Assembly: GCA_014529385.2 (NCBI GenBank)
Contig: CM043958.1
Span: 151,390,793-151,454,792 of the forward strand
Direction: 5' to 3'
DNA length: 64,000 bases
DNA from: Adiantum capillus-veneris
Taxonomy: Eukaryota; Streptophyta; Polypodiopsida; Polypodiales; Pteridaceae
A model generated the notes under the pieces. That model made no database searches and was not told the origin of the DNA. It saw only the letters and a program-made list of their open reading frames with translations. Positions within the stretch are counted from its first letter, which is position 1. Every line of letters starts with the position of its first letter. A program made the translations under genes and the position numbers. This document shows, one piece after another, positions 26,801 through 41,500 of the stretch.

Positions 26801-29800
26801 TCTTTGATCCAGGTGCTAAAGCAAACTTTATCTCGCTAGAATTGGCCATCGAATTGGGCATCAAAGCTGAAGAGATGGGGTACACAGTAGAGGAGCATGG
26901 CTTGGCCACTCAAAGTGCGTTACTCGTATCATTGGAAAGCTGCGTCTGCATATTCAGACATATATAGACACATAGGAATTTTATATCATGCCATTGTAAG
27001 GGTGCGATGCCCTGTTAAAATTCTCGTGGATGTTCCGTCTACTAGATGTCTTAAACAAAAAGATTACCTTCAACATACGGACAAAACTTACATCCTTGAT
27101 GTAAAGCTTAAAGGGGAGTTTGTCCATATTGTATCTGCTTTGGCTATCACTTTTAGAATTAAGAATTATCTTTTTGCGTACCTGATTTTTGCACGTGATG
27201 TTTGAGATACTTGTCAGTCAAATTTATTTGTGCTAGATAAAGAAGGTCAGCATTTTTGCGAGAGTTTAGTGATTGTTTTTTTGATTTATTACCATCTCGA
27301 TTGCTGCCGGTAGAGACCTGAGGATCACGTGATAGATTTGGTGCCAGGTTGTAGCCCACCAAATAGGCCTCGCTACATGGTTAGTGCGGCCGAGTAGAAA
27401 GAGAGAATGGGCCAAGTAGAGGGGATGTTAGAAAAATGGTTGATTCAACCTAGTTCTTTACCCTTTTACTCCCCAGTGCTTCTAATGCAGAAGAAGGATG
27501 CTGTTGGCGCATGTGTATTGACTACCGTGCGTTGAATAAGAATACCATAAAGAACATGTATTCTATCTCAAGGATGGATGATATTCTTGACCGACTAGAG
27601 GGTGCGGCAATTCAAGGTTGCATCCGTACGTATTTATTGTACCTTTCCGTATGGTATGGTACCGTACGGTTTAGTACGGTCAGCGAGCTTCAATTATGGC
27701 GAAAATCTAGCGTTCAGGGGTGGACAAATAATGCGAGCTGGTTTAGGCCTTGTGTGTGGTCTTGAGAGCAGTGTGAGTGATGTCTCCCAAAAGTACCTCT
27801 CTCTCTCTCTCTCTCTCGTGAGAGCAATGTGAGTGATGTCTTTCAAAAGTACCTCTCTAGAGAGAGAGATAGAGAGAGAGAGAGAGATAGAGAGATTTTA
27901 TTATCGTCCTCGGAGGTCAAATATGACCTATGGGACCAAAGTTACATGTGATGTAGTATGTGTATGGCTGATGAGTGACTCTCGATGCTCCAAAATTGTA
28001 GTGATGAGAGTCGCAATGGAGAGCCCACACTTTGGCTGGGAGAGGAAAGTGTGTAGGTCTAAGTTATGGCTGAAAATGTGAGAGAAGCAAGTTCGGATGT
28101 GATCAAAAGCTGAGCACTCTAGTAGTGTGTGGTACTCAGACTCTCGAACTTGCAGTGAGCATAATGTGCACAATCGATTTGACTCTTCTCCATTGCCCCA
28201 ACGCCCTATCTCGCATCGAAGGAAATGGGAGCTAAGCCGAATTGCTGCGATAGTGCGTATCGCGGACAAGGGAATAGGCTCAAGCATGTAAGTGTGAGTA
28301 CGGTTTCCTCTCTCAGCGAAGAACATGGTTTTGTAGTTGGGGGCAATATAGGTGGTGTAATGTATGAAGCGTGACCCACCGGATTTCTCCCAAGCCGTAA
28401 TACATTGGCGTTGTAGAAAAGCTTCTTTCACTTGAGAGTCAATTGAAGCATCATGTAGCAAGTGTAATGCATCCCATCTCCCAAACCACATCTTTATGTC
28501 TTGCATCCATCCCGTGCTCAAGATCTTGCTTTTATGCATCTTTTGAACTTTTTTGCTTGCTTCCCATGCAATTGTAGGAAGTCGATGTGAGGGGTTTTGA
28601 CGCATCTTTATCATGTACTCCACAACCCTTTCCATGCCCATAACCTTCGTTGGAAGAGATCCCGACTCAAGAAGTAGGAGCATATATGGTGTTTGTGTCT
28701 TAACTTGGAGAAAGTTTGTAAGAAAACGCTTTTGGACATTCTCAAACTCTTTCCAAGTAGACTTTGAGATGCTCCCGTCCCACACTTCAACTCCATAAAG
28801 AAGAACCGGTGTCACCAATGCATCAAAAAGATACTTCTTGAGAACCGAACACTTGATGTTTCCCGCATTACACATGTTCTCAAATGCATAATATGCTCTC
28901 TTTCTCGCTTCCAAACGACGCATAGCACATTCATGCCACTTGTGATTGGATGGAACCTCAAGGCCAAGGTACTTAAAGCTCTCAACAACTTCAAGTGTCT
29001 CGTTGTTGTACACAATGCATGGCTTCTCCTTATGGTTGGTTTTCACAAGCATAACCTTTGTTTTGGATTCATTTACAATCAGCCCACTATGCAAGCAAAA
29101 GTTCTCAAGGACAATTATAAGCTTTTGTGCATCTTCTAAAGTGTGTGCTAGAAGCACTACATCATCCGCATACAACAAAAGCATGATTACCGCATTGCAA
29201 ATAGTGACTTCTTCAATGCCTTCTTCTTGCATAAAGTCAAGTATCATTTGTTCCAATTGATCGATGCATAGACCAAAGAGAGTTGGTGACAATGGACATC
29301 CTTGTTTACCCCAATAGTGCTTACAAAAATTTCTGAAATTTCTCTTCCCATGCGCAATTGACAAATCACCTTCTCATAGATTCGAGAAACTGCAAGCATA
29401 AACTCACTTGGCACTTGGAGTTCTTCCATCCTTCTCCACAAATTGTTACGTGGAATCATATCAAAGGCTTTCTTAAAGTCCACAAAACAACAATACAATC
29501 GCTTGCCTTTCAACCGACTTTCCTCCATGAGAACACGAAGAGTGACAAGATGATCAATGGTGCTATGGCATCGACGAAAACCCGCTTGTCCCTTTGCACG
29601 CTTGTCATTCTCTTTAGCCTAATCACTCAATTTCATCTCCATTATGCACGCAAACAACTTTGCCATAAGAGACCCAATCATTATAGTCCGGTAGTTGCTT
29701 ACATTCTTTACATCCTCTCCTTTATGCAAAGGCTTAACCCAATTAGTACTCCAATCATAAGGCATACCATGTTGAAGTGCAAGGTTGAACATATCACACA

Positions 29801-32502
29801 TCCACTCATGGGTAAAATCTCCCGTCCATTTGACCATCTCCGGCTTGATACCTTGAAGATCTCCCGCTTTGCGAGTGGCCAACTTTTCAAGCCCACTATA
29901 TACATCCTCAATAGTAAAAAAAGACGGCATACATAGAAGTGAACCATAAAATGGCATTTTTTCAGTATTTGCTTGCTCATATAATTGCCTACAATGTGTG
30001 TACATATCCACTAGGCTCAAGTTACCAAAATTCTCAACCCGCTTGCCTCTCAAGTTTCTCCAAAATCTTCCACATGCATGTGTCTTTTCTTGGACTTGAA
30101 ATTCTTGTTGCTTTACTTCCCATCTTCTTCTCTTCTTTTGAATCAATGCCTTGTATGTATGCAAATGACTTTGATAGTTGTCTTTGTCCATAGTTGCATC
30201 AAGCTTTATCAAGGACTTTTGAGCATCTTGACATTCTTTATCAAACCACCTTTTGCGTGATCTATCTTTGTTGATACCATGGAGATGCTTTATGGCAAAG
30301 CATTCTTCCGCACAAGAACAAATAGCTTTCTTGAAAGCTTCCCATTTAGTTTCCAATTGTGCATCACATTGAAGCTTTGTCATCCATAATTTTTGCTCAA
30401 CCATTTCAATGTACATTGGTGCCCGTTTGAAATCCATACATAGTGATAACTTCTCTTTCCTTTGGCTGAGATTATCATGCTTAGTTGCTTCTCCACATGA
30501 AAGGTCAATACATAAGGTGCGATGGTCGGATTCCGGGGTCCATTGACCAAACATAAAACTCTTTATGCGATACATGATGGCTTCAGAGAGCAGCATATAG
30601 TCAATCACACTATCCTCATTATGTCTCCTACATGTAAATCCATTGGTTCCACTCCACAAAGATACACCATTGGCAATGAGCATACCCGTGCTATTACACA
30701 TGTGTAAAAGTAACTTTCCATAGTGATCCGGCTCTTTCTCATCCATTGAAGTACGATCATACAAGTGAACTTCCTTCAACTCCCTTGAAATGTATGGCAT
30801 ATCAAATTGTTGAGTATCATGTTGCAATGTTTTTGTGCGAGCATTCATATCCCCAAATACAATAACATCACCTTCCCCTTTGAAATAAGCAATGTCCTCT
30901 TCCAAATCAGAAAATGGTTGATCTCTATCCATGCAAGCATAAAAGAGAGAATCATGATGAGGAATGTAGCAACCGGCTACAAAAATGGGTGCTCTTTTTG
31001 GTGTCATAATTTTCAGCCATACATAACGTTTGTACTTGTCATCTTTCACAATTGATACAAAATCTTCCAATCCTTTCTTAACCATACATGCTAACCCTCC
31101 TTGTCCTCTTCGTTGCTTGAGATTCTTTGACCACATCAATGAATGTACATTGTAATCCTCCAAGTCGTTAATCCTTTGTGGATCATGCTCCCAAGTTTCA
31201 AGAAGAAGTACAACATTGGCTTTGCTTGTTAGTTCATCAATGCCAACCCCCGCATTCCATGGGTATCCATTACAATTCCAAAAGCATATTTTCAATTGTA
31301 ACTCGGTCTCATAGGTTACGCATCCCTATTTGCTTGAGAGACTTGCCTCCTCCTTGGGCACATTTTCTTCATGAGAGATCTTCTTGTTTTTATTATTCTT
31401 TTCCTCATATGCCTTGCGACACATATTTTGTTGCTTAATAGTGCGATCTTCACATACAAAACATTTTGTATCCCTCAAATAGATCCAACTATTATCAAGG
31501 ATAATCTTTCGCTCGGTCTCATCCGGCATGGTGCATACAATTGGCCGTTCTCCCGAGCGAAGAGCTCCTTGCTTCCCCACTCTATGTGCTCCATAGACCA
31601 TAACTCCGGACATGCCAAAGTGGGTTTTGAAGAAATCTTCAATAACAATGGCAAGAGAAGGAGGTGTCTCTAACTTCTCTTCGGGAATTCCACGAATAAC
31701 AATGTTCTTGGAACGTCGCTCCCGTTCCTTCAACTCCTCCACATCCACATTCTCAACATTCTTTGTTTGAACCATAGCTTGCATGAGTGAGGAATTAGAA
31801 ACCACATTGCTACCACATACATCAGCCCAAGACTTGTTTGTGCATGCATTTTTCATGTCGCATACATCCCGGCTCATAGTGTCAAATTTCTCCTCTTTCA
31901 ATACATGGTCATGCTCTACTTTGCTCATCCGCTCCTTCAAAGCATTCAAGTCCACAAGAGAGCGTTTACATTCCTTGACTTGCTCTTCAAGTTGCATCAA
32001 ACGTGTTGTTTGCATCTCAAGTGTCCTCTTGAGATTCTCATTCTCAACCACAAGTACCCTTAGTGTGCCATTCTCCATTGCAAGTGCTCGTAAGTCTTCG
32101 CCTTGTTTGTTTACGGTCTCTTGCAATGATACCAAGTACGCCATGATCATGGTTTCCGATGTCGTTGGTTGGGTGGTTGTGTTGCTATCTCCACACTTAG
32201 GAGATTTTGGATCATTTTCCACAATGGTTGTGGACCCTGTTGAAGAAGAACCCTTGCGAGTGCCGGAAGACATTGTATGTAAAATAGGAGATGAGAATCA
32301 ATTTTGTTGAACCTGTTCACTTCGGAAATGTTGCTACAGAAACGCCTTCCATAACTCTGAAAATTTATGTCTTTACATCAATGCATAGAGGACTTCGTGC
32401 TCTTCGATTGAGGCTGTAGATCACCCAAATCGGAGTTCGGATGAAGAAGTTATGATCAAAAGAGTGGACTGTTGTCTACTAGGTCAAAAAACGGCTGCGT
32501 TT

Positions 32503-32575
<73 letters not shown>

Positions 32576-35500
32576 TGAAATGTTATATTAACGTCTTGGA
32601 AAGGCCAAAATGACCTATGAGACCAAAAAGTTACAATTGGTGAATCTGATACCATGTCTGAGTATGAAAAGTACAAAGAACTAAGACTAAAAACACTTAA
32701 ATACTAAGGAAATGAATCTGAAGCTGATCCGGAATTGAAACAAGGTAGAGGGAGGGGGTGGGTGGGTGGTGGGTTCAAATGAAATCTCTCACCGGTCACT
32801 GTCGAATCTCATCAACATCCTCCATGGTTAGTACTCTGGTTGGGTGTCTTGCATGTTGAGCTAGAGTCATCTGGATCTTCTGCTGCAGCCTTCATGGATG
32901 GTGGGAGACCCCTTGAGGTCGTGGGCGTCTGGTTCTGCCTAGCTCAATGGCTTGATCAATCAACGTACCTCTAGTGTGTGGGCTTTGAGATCTGTGTGAT
33001 GATTGCTCCTCTGTCTTTCCCCTGGCTGGTGTAAAGAAATCTGTGATCTGTCTCTGAGATTGTCTCTCAGCAAGCTCTCCCTACGTCTTCTCAGCTCTAG
33101 TAGAAACAATCAGAGACATCTCTGATCCTCGTATCTCATGACTCTAGAAAATGGTCCGAAACCCTCTCTAAACCGACAGTGGAAGCGGCCTCGTATCTCA
33201 TAGTACGCCGGGCAATGACGTGAATTGCAGCTCTGTCTCTTGCTCTAAGCGACATAGGTGACATATCCTGGCCCGGCTCGGATAATCTCATGTGGCATCG
33301 AGGCCTCAGCTTGAATCATCCAAGCGATCATAGAGACCAAAGGCCTCTCCATATATCTCCATCCATCTGTGATGCCATATCTCCCATGATGGTCTACTGA
33401 GGGTCCCCATACATGAACTCTGTAGAGCATAGCTGAAGTCACTATGAGTGTCAAAAAGCCAGAGCTTTGTTCGCGGTTCCGGAAATTGAACCTGCGAACA
33501 CATCCTCTCGAATCCTCCCAAGGTTGCATAGGCTCTTGTGAGTCTAGTCTCTGATGCTCTCCTCAGTGAAAACATAGGTCCACTGAAAACTACCCTAAGA
33601 TAGGTATATGCATCTGTGTACTCCACAGTCTCCTGGCCATAGGTAAATGTGGGTGCTGACCTCCTGACCCACTGTGATGTGGTGTTGAACACCAGAACCT
33701 TGGTTTTCCCAAGGTTGAGAGACAATCCATTGTCACCAGCAAATGTGTGCAAAGCATCTAAATGACGTTGCATCCCCTCTGGAGAGTCAGAAATCAACAC
33801 AATATTATCAGCATATAGTAACAACAGAATCTGTGTCCTTGCTAGCTGAGCCCCTTTGTCTCCCTGACGCTCTACATAGTTTGAAAACTCATCCACATAC
33901 ATCCCAAAAAGAGTCGGAGATAAGGGGCATCCCTGCTTCACTCCAATAGTGGACCATGTCAGACATTCCCGCAGTAGTGCGTACTTGCCCCATCATTGTC
34001 TTGTATAAAGCCAAAATACCCCATATCAGCTGCATAGGCACACCCATGTCTTGTAGTCTGCGTATAAGTCTTACCCTCGACACTGTGTCAAAAGCTTTAC
34101 GGAAATCCACAAAGCTACAATAGATCCTCTTGCCATGGTGTCTACCCTCCTCAATAATAGCTGTGAGTGTCAGAATCTGGTCAAGAGTGGAGAAACCTCT
34201 CCTGAATCCTACCTGCGTTGGTGCTCATATGCCCTATCGCTCTGCCCATCTACTCAATTCTTGCTCAAGAATGGATGCATATAGCCTAGCCAATGTGTGG
34301 CCAACCATGATGATGCGATAATTCCCGGGAATCATGGGATCTTTCGACTTGAAAATAGGCACAATCGAAGACATACTCCAAGTCTCAGGAAAGCCTTCAT
34401 ATATGGCTCGATTAAACATCACAGCAAGAAGCTTTGCAAGCATATCTTTGGCATGGATGAAGTGCTCTGCTACCAGACCATCATGATCATGTGCTCTCCC
34501 TGTCTTCATCATGTCAATGTCTTTCCTTACCCTCTCGGCAGTAAAGAAAGTACATGTCAAGGCATGTCTCTAGTGGGTTCAACAAAGGTGGTTGCCCTGA
34601 TGCTGTGTAGAGAGATGTGGCATACCCCGCCATGTCTATGTGGAGGTGACGGCTGGTGGTGGTGAATGCTCATGAAATAGCCTCCATGCTTCGCTCGAGT
34701 CTTGACTCAAAAATAGCTGATACAGATCTTGCTCTAGCTGAGATAGATAAGCCCTTTTCTTTTGTCGCACTAGGCGGCGAAAGTTAACTCGTGACTGTCT
34801 ATGTGTGGTAATACCCATGAGCTCTTCCCTTCGTAATTTGATCCTCGTCTCTCTACACTCTTCATCATACCAGCTGTTCTGGGGCATTCTCGCACATCGT
34901 CTCCATGTAGGCTGGCTGTGGGGGTATGCCTCTGATGCTGCATCATGGAGCGTCTGTGAATATCTGAGTGAGTTCATCTAGTGGCTGTCCTGACTCCTGA
35001 GTGCATAGTTGCCTGTAAATCTCATCCATATACACAGAATCCGTCTCCCTCACGAAGGTATACCGAGTGTGTGTGGGGACCTCTCCTAATGGAGCTGTGC
35101 TGAACTGAAACGTAAGAGTGAAAGACAAGATAGCATGATCAACTACTACTCCAACTGGCTAGTGCCCACCATGAAATCTTGAAAGAATGGAATGAGACTT
35201 GGTTGGGCCATAAGATAATCCACTGTACTAGCACCATGTCGATGTGGAAAGCATGTAAAATCTCCAACTGTAGAAAATCTTTGTAGGCCATTCAAAATGG
35301 CCAGTCTATGTGCAGTTCCCATATCTATCAAGTATGTGCTATACTCAATGTACTCCTCATCTTGTGATAGTCTGGATAGGCCCATCTCTGTAACGTCTAG
35401 CTCCCTAAGCATCACCTCGGAAGTATCATAAAATACTGTCTAGTGATGGGGAGTCCTAGTATTGAAGTCCTAGCATTGAAGTCCCCTAGTATGATAATGT

Positions 35501-38500
35501 CACCATCCTTGGGAAACTCCCATATGTCATTATCCAAAATAGCAAAGGGGGATTGTCCTCTAGGTGATGCATATACTGACGTATTAGGAGGAAAGTAACA
35601 AATAGCCTATCTTTGCCCTTAGCCTCACCCACATGTACCTAGCCTGCTTATCCCTGCACGCTATATATATCAATGGCTGCAACTCCTCCCTGAATAAAAC
35701 CGCCACTCCCCTTAAGCCTCGTCCTCGATGCTCCGATCTGGTCTCCTGTCTGCAAAGGTCTCTCTCATCTATACCCGCTCACATGTGGCATTGATTGCCC
35801 TGGGGATTGATGTGTCTCAGAATAGAAAATGATGTCTCCCTCAGTTAAACTATCCTCAAAGGCACCTACATCAAGACGGAGTGACCCATTACAATTCCAG
35901 GTTGCCATCTTTAGTATGGTTGTCACCAGCGTGTGACTACTATCTATCCTTTTTGTTGATTTCTTTCTTATTATCTATTTACTTTCACTTTTTGGAAACA
36001 CCCCTCGGGAAATCTAACTGCCCTGCATTGCATAGCTAGTGTGGAACTGTCCAGAGGGAGTCCAGGCCTGAGGGCAAGAGAGCACTAAGGTTGGACAAGG
36101 ACTATGGTTAGCCAAGTGGGGTCATTGACTAGCCAAAGTGGAATCCTTTGCTACAGAGGCTACATTTCAGTTCTGGATGTGGCCGCAGTGTACAAAGAGG
36201 GTCGGATGACCTAGAAAGATACAATGGCAGCATCTCCTAAAATTTAGGGAACTGCTATTTTGGGACCTGAAAATGTCTTCGCGTCATTACGTGCAGTTTG
36301 ACATGGGGATCATTTTGTTACTCTGTGGCCAAGTCAACAGAGGCTGCAGGTGAGATATTTTTAGACCCGAGGGTCTAAAGCGGGAAAATGCACAAATGAG
36401 TGACACTTGGCACTCTGAGGCCAGTTTACTACTTATAGAGAAGGCAAAAACGTGATTTATAGCTGGGAGGCTCATTTTGCAAGTCTCTGTCACAGGTTAA
36501 GAGCTATGGAGTGCTTGCTTTCCCTCTTATGCACAGTGCGGTGCCAGGAGTGATGCCCTGCACGCTACGCACTGCCCTCTCTCTCCCCTTTGGCAGTATG
36601 TTATGCCCCTCTAGTGGGCTTTTCATTTGACCAATGTACAGTTGTGTGGGTTCATGCGCGATTGCCGAGGCAAGAGCCTCTTGCACAGGTACTGGATTAG
36701 CTAGCGGCTAATCCCCCCGCAGGTACAGGTGAATTCGGAGAGGTTTCACGCCAGAAATCTCGTCCGATTCAAAGGGCAAGTAGCCCTACAGGTGCGGGAG
36801 CTCGAGGACTTGCTAGGGATGCGACCGGCACGCGGAACGGAGCCCGAAACAGTGAATTACAGCCTGCTGTGTATTTTTGCAGGTTTAGGGTTTTGGCCCT
36901 AAACGGACCCTAATACCCCCAGGAGGTTCGGGGACGCAAGGGGACCGCTGTACAGGCGATCTGGCGCATTTTCAGGGCTGAAAACAGAGAATTCAGCGTG
37001 CTGCAGATTCTCGCCAGGTTTTGCAAAGTGCCCGTATGCGTCGGGAAAGTCAGTCAATGCGTGGGAATACTGACCGTGAAGGGTTCTAGTACAGTTATGC
37101 TGCCGAAATCGGGCTGGAACAGTGGAAATTCAGCCGAGTTTGTGCGGGGCAGCTTGTAGGAACCACAGCGTTTATTCCCTCTTTTGAACAATAAAGAAAT
37201 ACCGAAAGGGGCGCCTAAGTTAGGGGCCAATCTGGTGTCCGTCTACTCATACAGGTGCAATCTAGCAGCCTGTATCCCTCTCCCCTTTGTTGTGTCTTGA
37301 AAGTACAGGTAAAATAGACGACTAATAATGGGTGAAAGCTAAATCAAGGTTTAAAGTAAAGTCTACCGCCCTTTTTGGATTGAACAGGCCGGTTTCATGG
37401 TTCCATCGACGGGATAAAATCACTTTTTCCCATAGAAGTGAGCCTTGGTCAGTTTTGGACTTGAACACACAGGGGATCATAGACCAGACACAGGGAATTG
37501 CAATTATGGCTGACAGACCAGATGATGTGACTGAAGAGGTTTCCTCTTCACAGGGTCAACAGACACATGAAGTGGGTGAGTCGTCAAGACCACCACAGAC
37601 AGATGACGATATATTCAGGACCCAGTTGGCTACTGCTGTGGCTATGTTCACACAAGTAATGCAGAATCCGAGGTTTTTAGCCTTTCTGCAACCTCCTGTT
37701 CCGTCTCAGCAAGTTGGGTCACTGGATCATATTCAAAAGCCTGTTAAGGCTCGAGTACAGGTGATTCATACCGCACAGTCAATGGAAACACCTGTACACT
37801 TGACGGAGAACATGCAGTCTCCACAACCTGTGCCTAAGGTGCAAGAACAGGTGGCTGAGATGCCAGTTTTTCAAGCTGTACCAATTCAGCCCGCCACCTT
37901 TCAGCAGCCTATAGCTGGTTCTAATGGGCAGGGAAGCAACCTACAGGCTATGCAACAGGTCTTCCCACCACCTTCAGTACACCCTGGCTATTTTGGAGGT
38001 GGATCGGTATTTCAGAGCATGGCTGGTCATGCACCTGGAAATCAGTTTTATACGCCAGGAACAGTGTTTGCGGGTGCTCAAACGATGATGCCTAACCCCA
38101 TGTACAGTGTCATGGGTATGCAACCAGGGTTTCAAAGCACTCAGGGACAATTTGGGATGCCACAAGCAAATTTTGGTATGGCTGGAATTACAAATCAGCA
38201 GCCAAATATGGCATTTCCAGGTCAAGTTAATAGCGGCCAAGGAACACAGATGAACCTTAATAGTGTTCCCATGTTTCAGTCACTTCCATATGACAATTTA
38301 ACGCCGCTGGAGAGGCCAACTCCGTACAAAGAAGGTGGCAAAGGAGTGTCATTCACGACCTTTACAGGGTTTGATGACAGGAAGAAGGCTCTTTCATTCC
38401 TCCAGCAGTTTGATAAGGCCTATGCAGGGGGAAACTTTACAGAGGCTTCAAAGGTCCGCAAGGCAACCACTTTCTTGACAGGGAATGCGGGACAATGGTG

Positions 38501-41500
38501 GACAACTTTATTGCTTCAAGGGCAAGCTCCGTCCACATGGATTTACTTCAAGCAGATTTTTGCAGCAGCATGGTTATCTGATGATTTCGAAGCAGATGTC
38601 ATGACAGAATGGCACCAGCTAAATGCTGCCACTTGCAGAAATCTGGATGATTACAATCGGAAGTTTTGGAAAGCTCTACTTCCAGTAACTTCCTATAGGT
38701 TTGTGCCATTGACAGAACAGATTGAAAAATACTGTTGTGGCCTACCTAAAGGATTGAGAAAGTACTGTACGAAGACAAAAGTCACTACTTTGACGCAGCT
38801 CATCGAGGTAGCAAACACTGGCAATGGTTTGCTCAAGGGAGAAGATTGTGAATTTAACACTGGCGTCAAGGCAGGATCAGGCAAGAAAAATTCAGCCAAG
38901 AAGCACGTTCCCAATGAGGCTCCTAAAGGGACTCAGGAGTCAGCCAACGCAGGGAAAGACAAAGCTACGGCTGAATCAGAAAAAGGACCAGCAAAGAAAT
39001 GGAAAAGACGTTTTCCTCGCAAGTCAGAAGAGCAAAAGAAGGTCCTGAGGACAGAGAACAAATGCTTTATATGTGAGCAGCCTGGCCACATTGCTTACAA
39101 CTGTCCTACAAAGAAAAGGCCAGCTGATTCTGAAGACAAGGAGGACAGGAAGGGAAAGAAGCCCATGGCTGGTCTAGTGCCAGATATGGTGGGCGACAAG
39201 CCAAATTCAGATGCAAGTGAGCTTTGCAGAGCATGGGGAAAGGTTAGGGATCAAACAGTGCTTATCTTCTTTGATCCAGGTGCCAAAGCCAACTTTATTT
39301 CCCCAGAATTGGCTTCAAAGTTGGGAATCAGACCTGAAGAGATGGGGTATACAGCAGAGGCAGGTTTGGCATGTCCTGGCCATACAGAGGCTGTGACACC
39401 CATCATTGGAAAGTTGCGTCTACATATCCAGTCCTATGTAGATGCTGAAGAATTTTACATCATGCCACTGGACGGATGTGATGTGTTGTTAGGTATTCCT
39501 TGGTTGTTTCGTGTACAGGGAATCATGGATGCCTACAACAAAAAGATCACTGTACAGAGCAGGGGAAAGACTCACATTCTGGATGTAAAGCTTAAAGGGG
39601 AGTCTATTCCTACTGTATCAGCTTCTGCTATTACTTCTGTAATGAAAAAGCATCTTTCTGCGTACTTGGTTTTTGCACGTGAAGTGTCAGATTGTGATGA
39701 ATCAAATTTATCTGTGCTAGATAAAGAAAGGTCAATGTTTTTACAACAGTATAGTGACTGTTTTTCCGATTCATTACCGTCTCAATTACCGCCAGAGAGA
39801 CCCGAGGACCATGCGATAGATTTGGTGCCAGGCAGTAGCCCACCAAATAAGCCTCCATACAAGGTTAGTGCGGCTCAGCAGAAAGAGATAATGGGCCAAG
39901 TACAGGAGCTGTTAGAAAAGGGGCTGATTCAGCCCAGTTCATCTCCGTTCTGTTCTCCAGTGTTGTTGGTGCAGAAAAAGGATGGCTCATGGCGTATGTG
40001 CATCGACTACCGTGCACTGAACAAGAATACCATCAAGAATAGGTTTCCTATACCTAGAATTGATGATATTATGGACAAATTAGAAGGAGCAGCTATGTTT
40101 AGCAGGATAGATCTAAAGAGTGGGTATCATCAGATCCGCATTAGATCAGAGGATGTGCACAAGACTGCTTTTAGAACAACGTTTGGCCTTTACGAATTTT
40201 TAGTGATGCCCTTTGGTCTCACAAATGCTCCTGCTACGTTTAATAGGATGATGGACAGAATTTTCTGTCCACACCAGCAGTTTGTTGGTACATTCTTTGA
40301 TGACATGATAGTCTACTCAAAGAATGAAGAGGAGCATAGGCATCACTTGGCCATTGTGTTCAAAGAGCTACGCAGTCATAGGTTGCTCATCAATGCAAAG
40401 AAAAGTGAGTTTTTTCTGGAAGAGATTCACTTTCTGGGACACATTGTCTCAAAGGATGGTGTCAGAATGGATCCTGCAAAAGTTGAAGCGATCAAGTCAT
40501 GGCCAAATTTGAAGACGGTGCATGATGTCCGAAGCTTTTTGGGACTATGCTCCTATTACAGACGGTTTATCCGAAATTTCGCTGAGATTGCTTCACCTTT
40601 ACATGCTCTTCAAAAGAAGGCAGTCACCTTTAGATGGACACAGAAAGAGATTTCAGCTTTTAATCTCTTAAAGGAAAAGATGACTTCAGATCCAGTCATT
40701 GTCTTGCCAGATCTTAGGAAGTCATTTGTGGTCCAATGTGATGCCTGCGGTAGTAGCATTGGTGCTGTGCTAATGCAAGATGGCAGGGTAGTAGCCTATG
40801 AGAGTAGAATTTTGCAAGGGCCAGAGATGACCATGCAGGTCTATGAGAAAGAGTTACTGGCTGTGATTCATGCGCTCTTAAGTTGGAAACACTACCTGCT
40901 AGGTGCAGACTTTGTTGTCCAAACGGACCATCAGACCTTGCGATACTTCTTGACACAGACAAAGTTATCTGAGAAGCATATGCGATGGGCAAATATCTTG
41001 TCCATGTTCCATTTTCAGATTGTGCATGTGGAAGGCAAGAAGAACGTTGTGGCTGATGCCTTGTCTAGGAAGCCACAAATTTCAGCTGTGTCAATTCCTT
41101 ATCATCATGAACTTGATGATATGAGAGAACAGTATGCAAATGATGAAGATTTTGCAAGGGTCTTCGAGCAACTAATGGATGGACAACGTCATGAACACTA
41201 TCTTCTTAAAGACGGGTTCATGATGATGCATGGCAGATTGTGTGTCACAAAGCCATTGCGACGCAAAGTTATGGAAGAGAGTCATGTCCCACCGTATGCA
41301 GGGCATCGTGGTATCGATGCTACAGTTAAAGCGGTAGAGACATTCTTCTATTGGCCTACATTGAGAAGGGATGTGGATGCCTTTGTGCAAGAATGCCTAA
41401 TATGCCAAAAGGTCAAGTTTGACAGGCAAAAGGCACCAGGGTTATTGCAACCACTACCTATTCCAGATAAACCATGGGAAAGTATTGCTATGGATTTTAT

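Larger units (their letters stand above)
27896..32500 (-). mobile_element. LINE-A, near full-length non-LTR retrotransposon
   Basis: Minus-strand order is 5' region (to about 32500), ORF1 (32273-31326), ORF2 (31295-27928) and a short 3' end that runs into a TC tract at 27895. It is a different subfamily from LINE-B to F but shares the 3' tail (GGTCCCATAGGTCA against GGTCTCATAGGTCA). Its 5' end approaches LINE-B's (TC)n tail at 32506-32569. ORF2 has one stop and one frameshift. Confidence 0.88.

Noticed and set aside
27640-27690. GTACCGTACGGT-type palindromes as a DNA transposon end
   Set aside because: No matching inverted partner or target duplication was found nearby.
35416-35905. Possible host exon just left of the chromovirus
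   Set aside because: The sequence matches the LINE endonuclease region on the minus strand, as in LINE-C2 and LINE-D.
37332-37505. Start of gag-pol at 37332 inside the LTR
   Set aside because: The frame is open there only from a GTG within the LTR and primer-binding region. The first ATG after the LTR is 37506.
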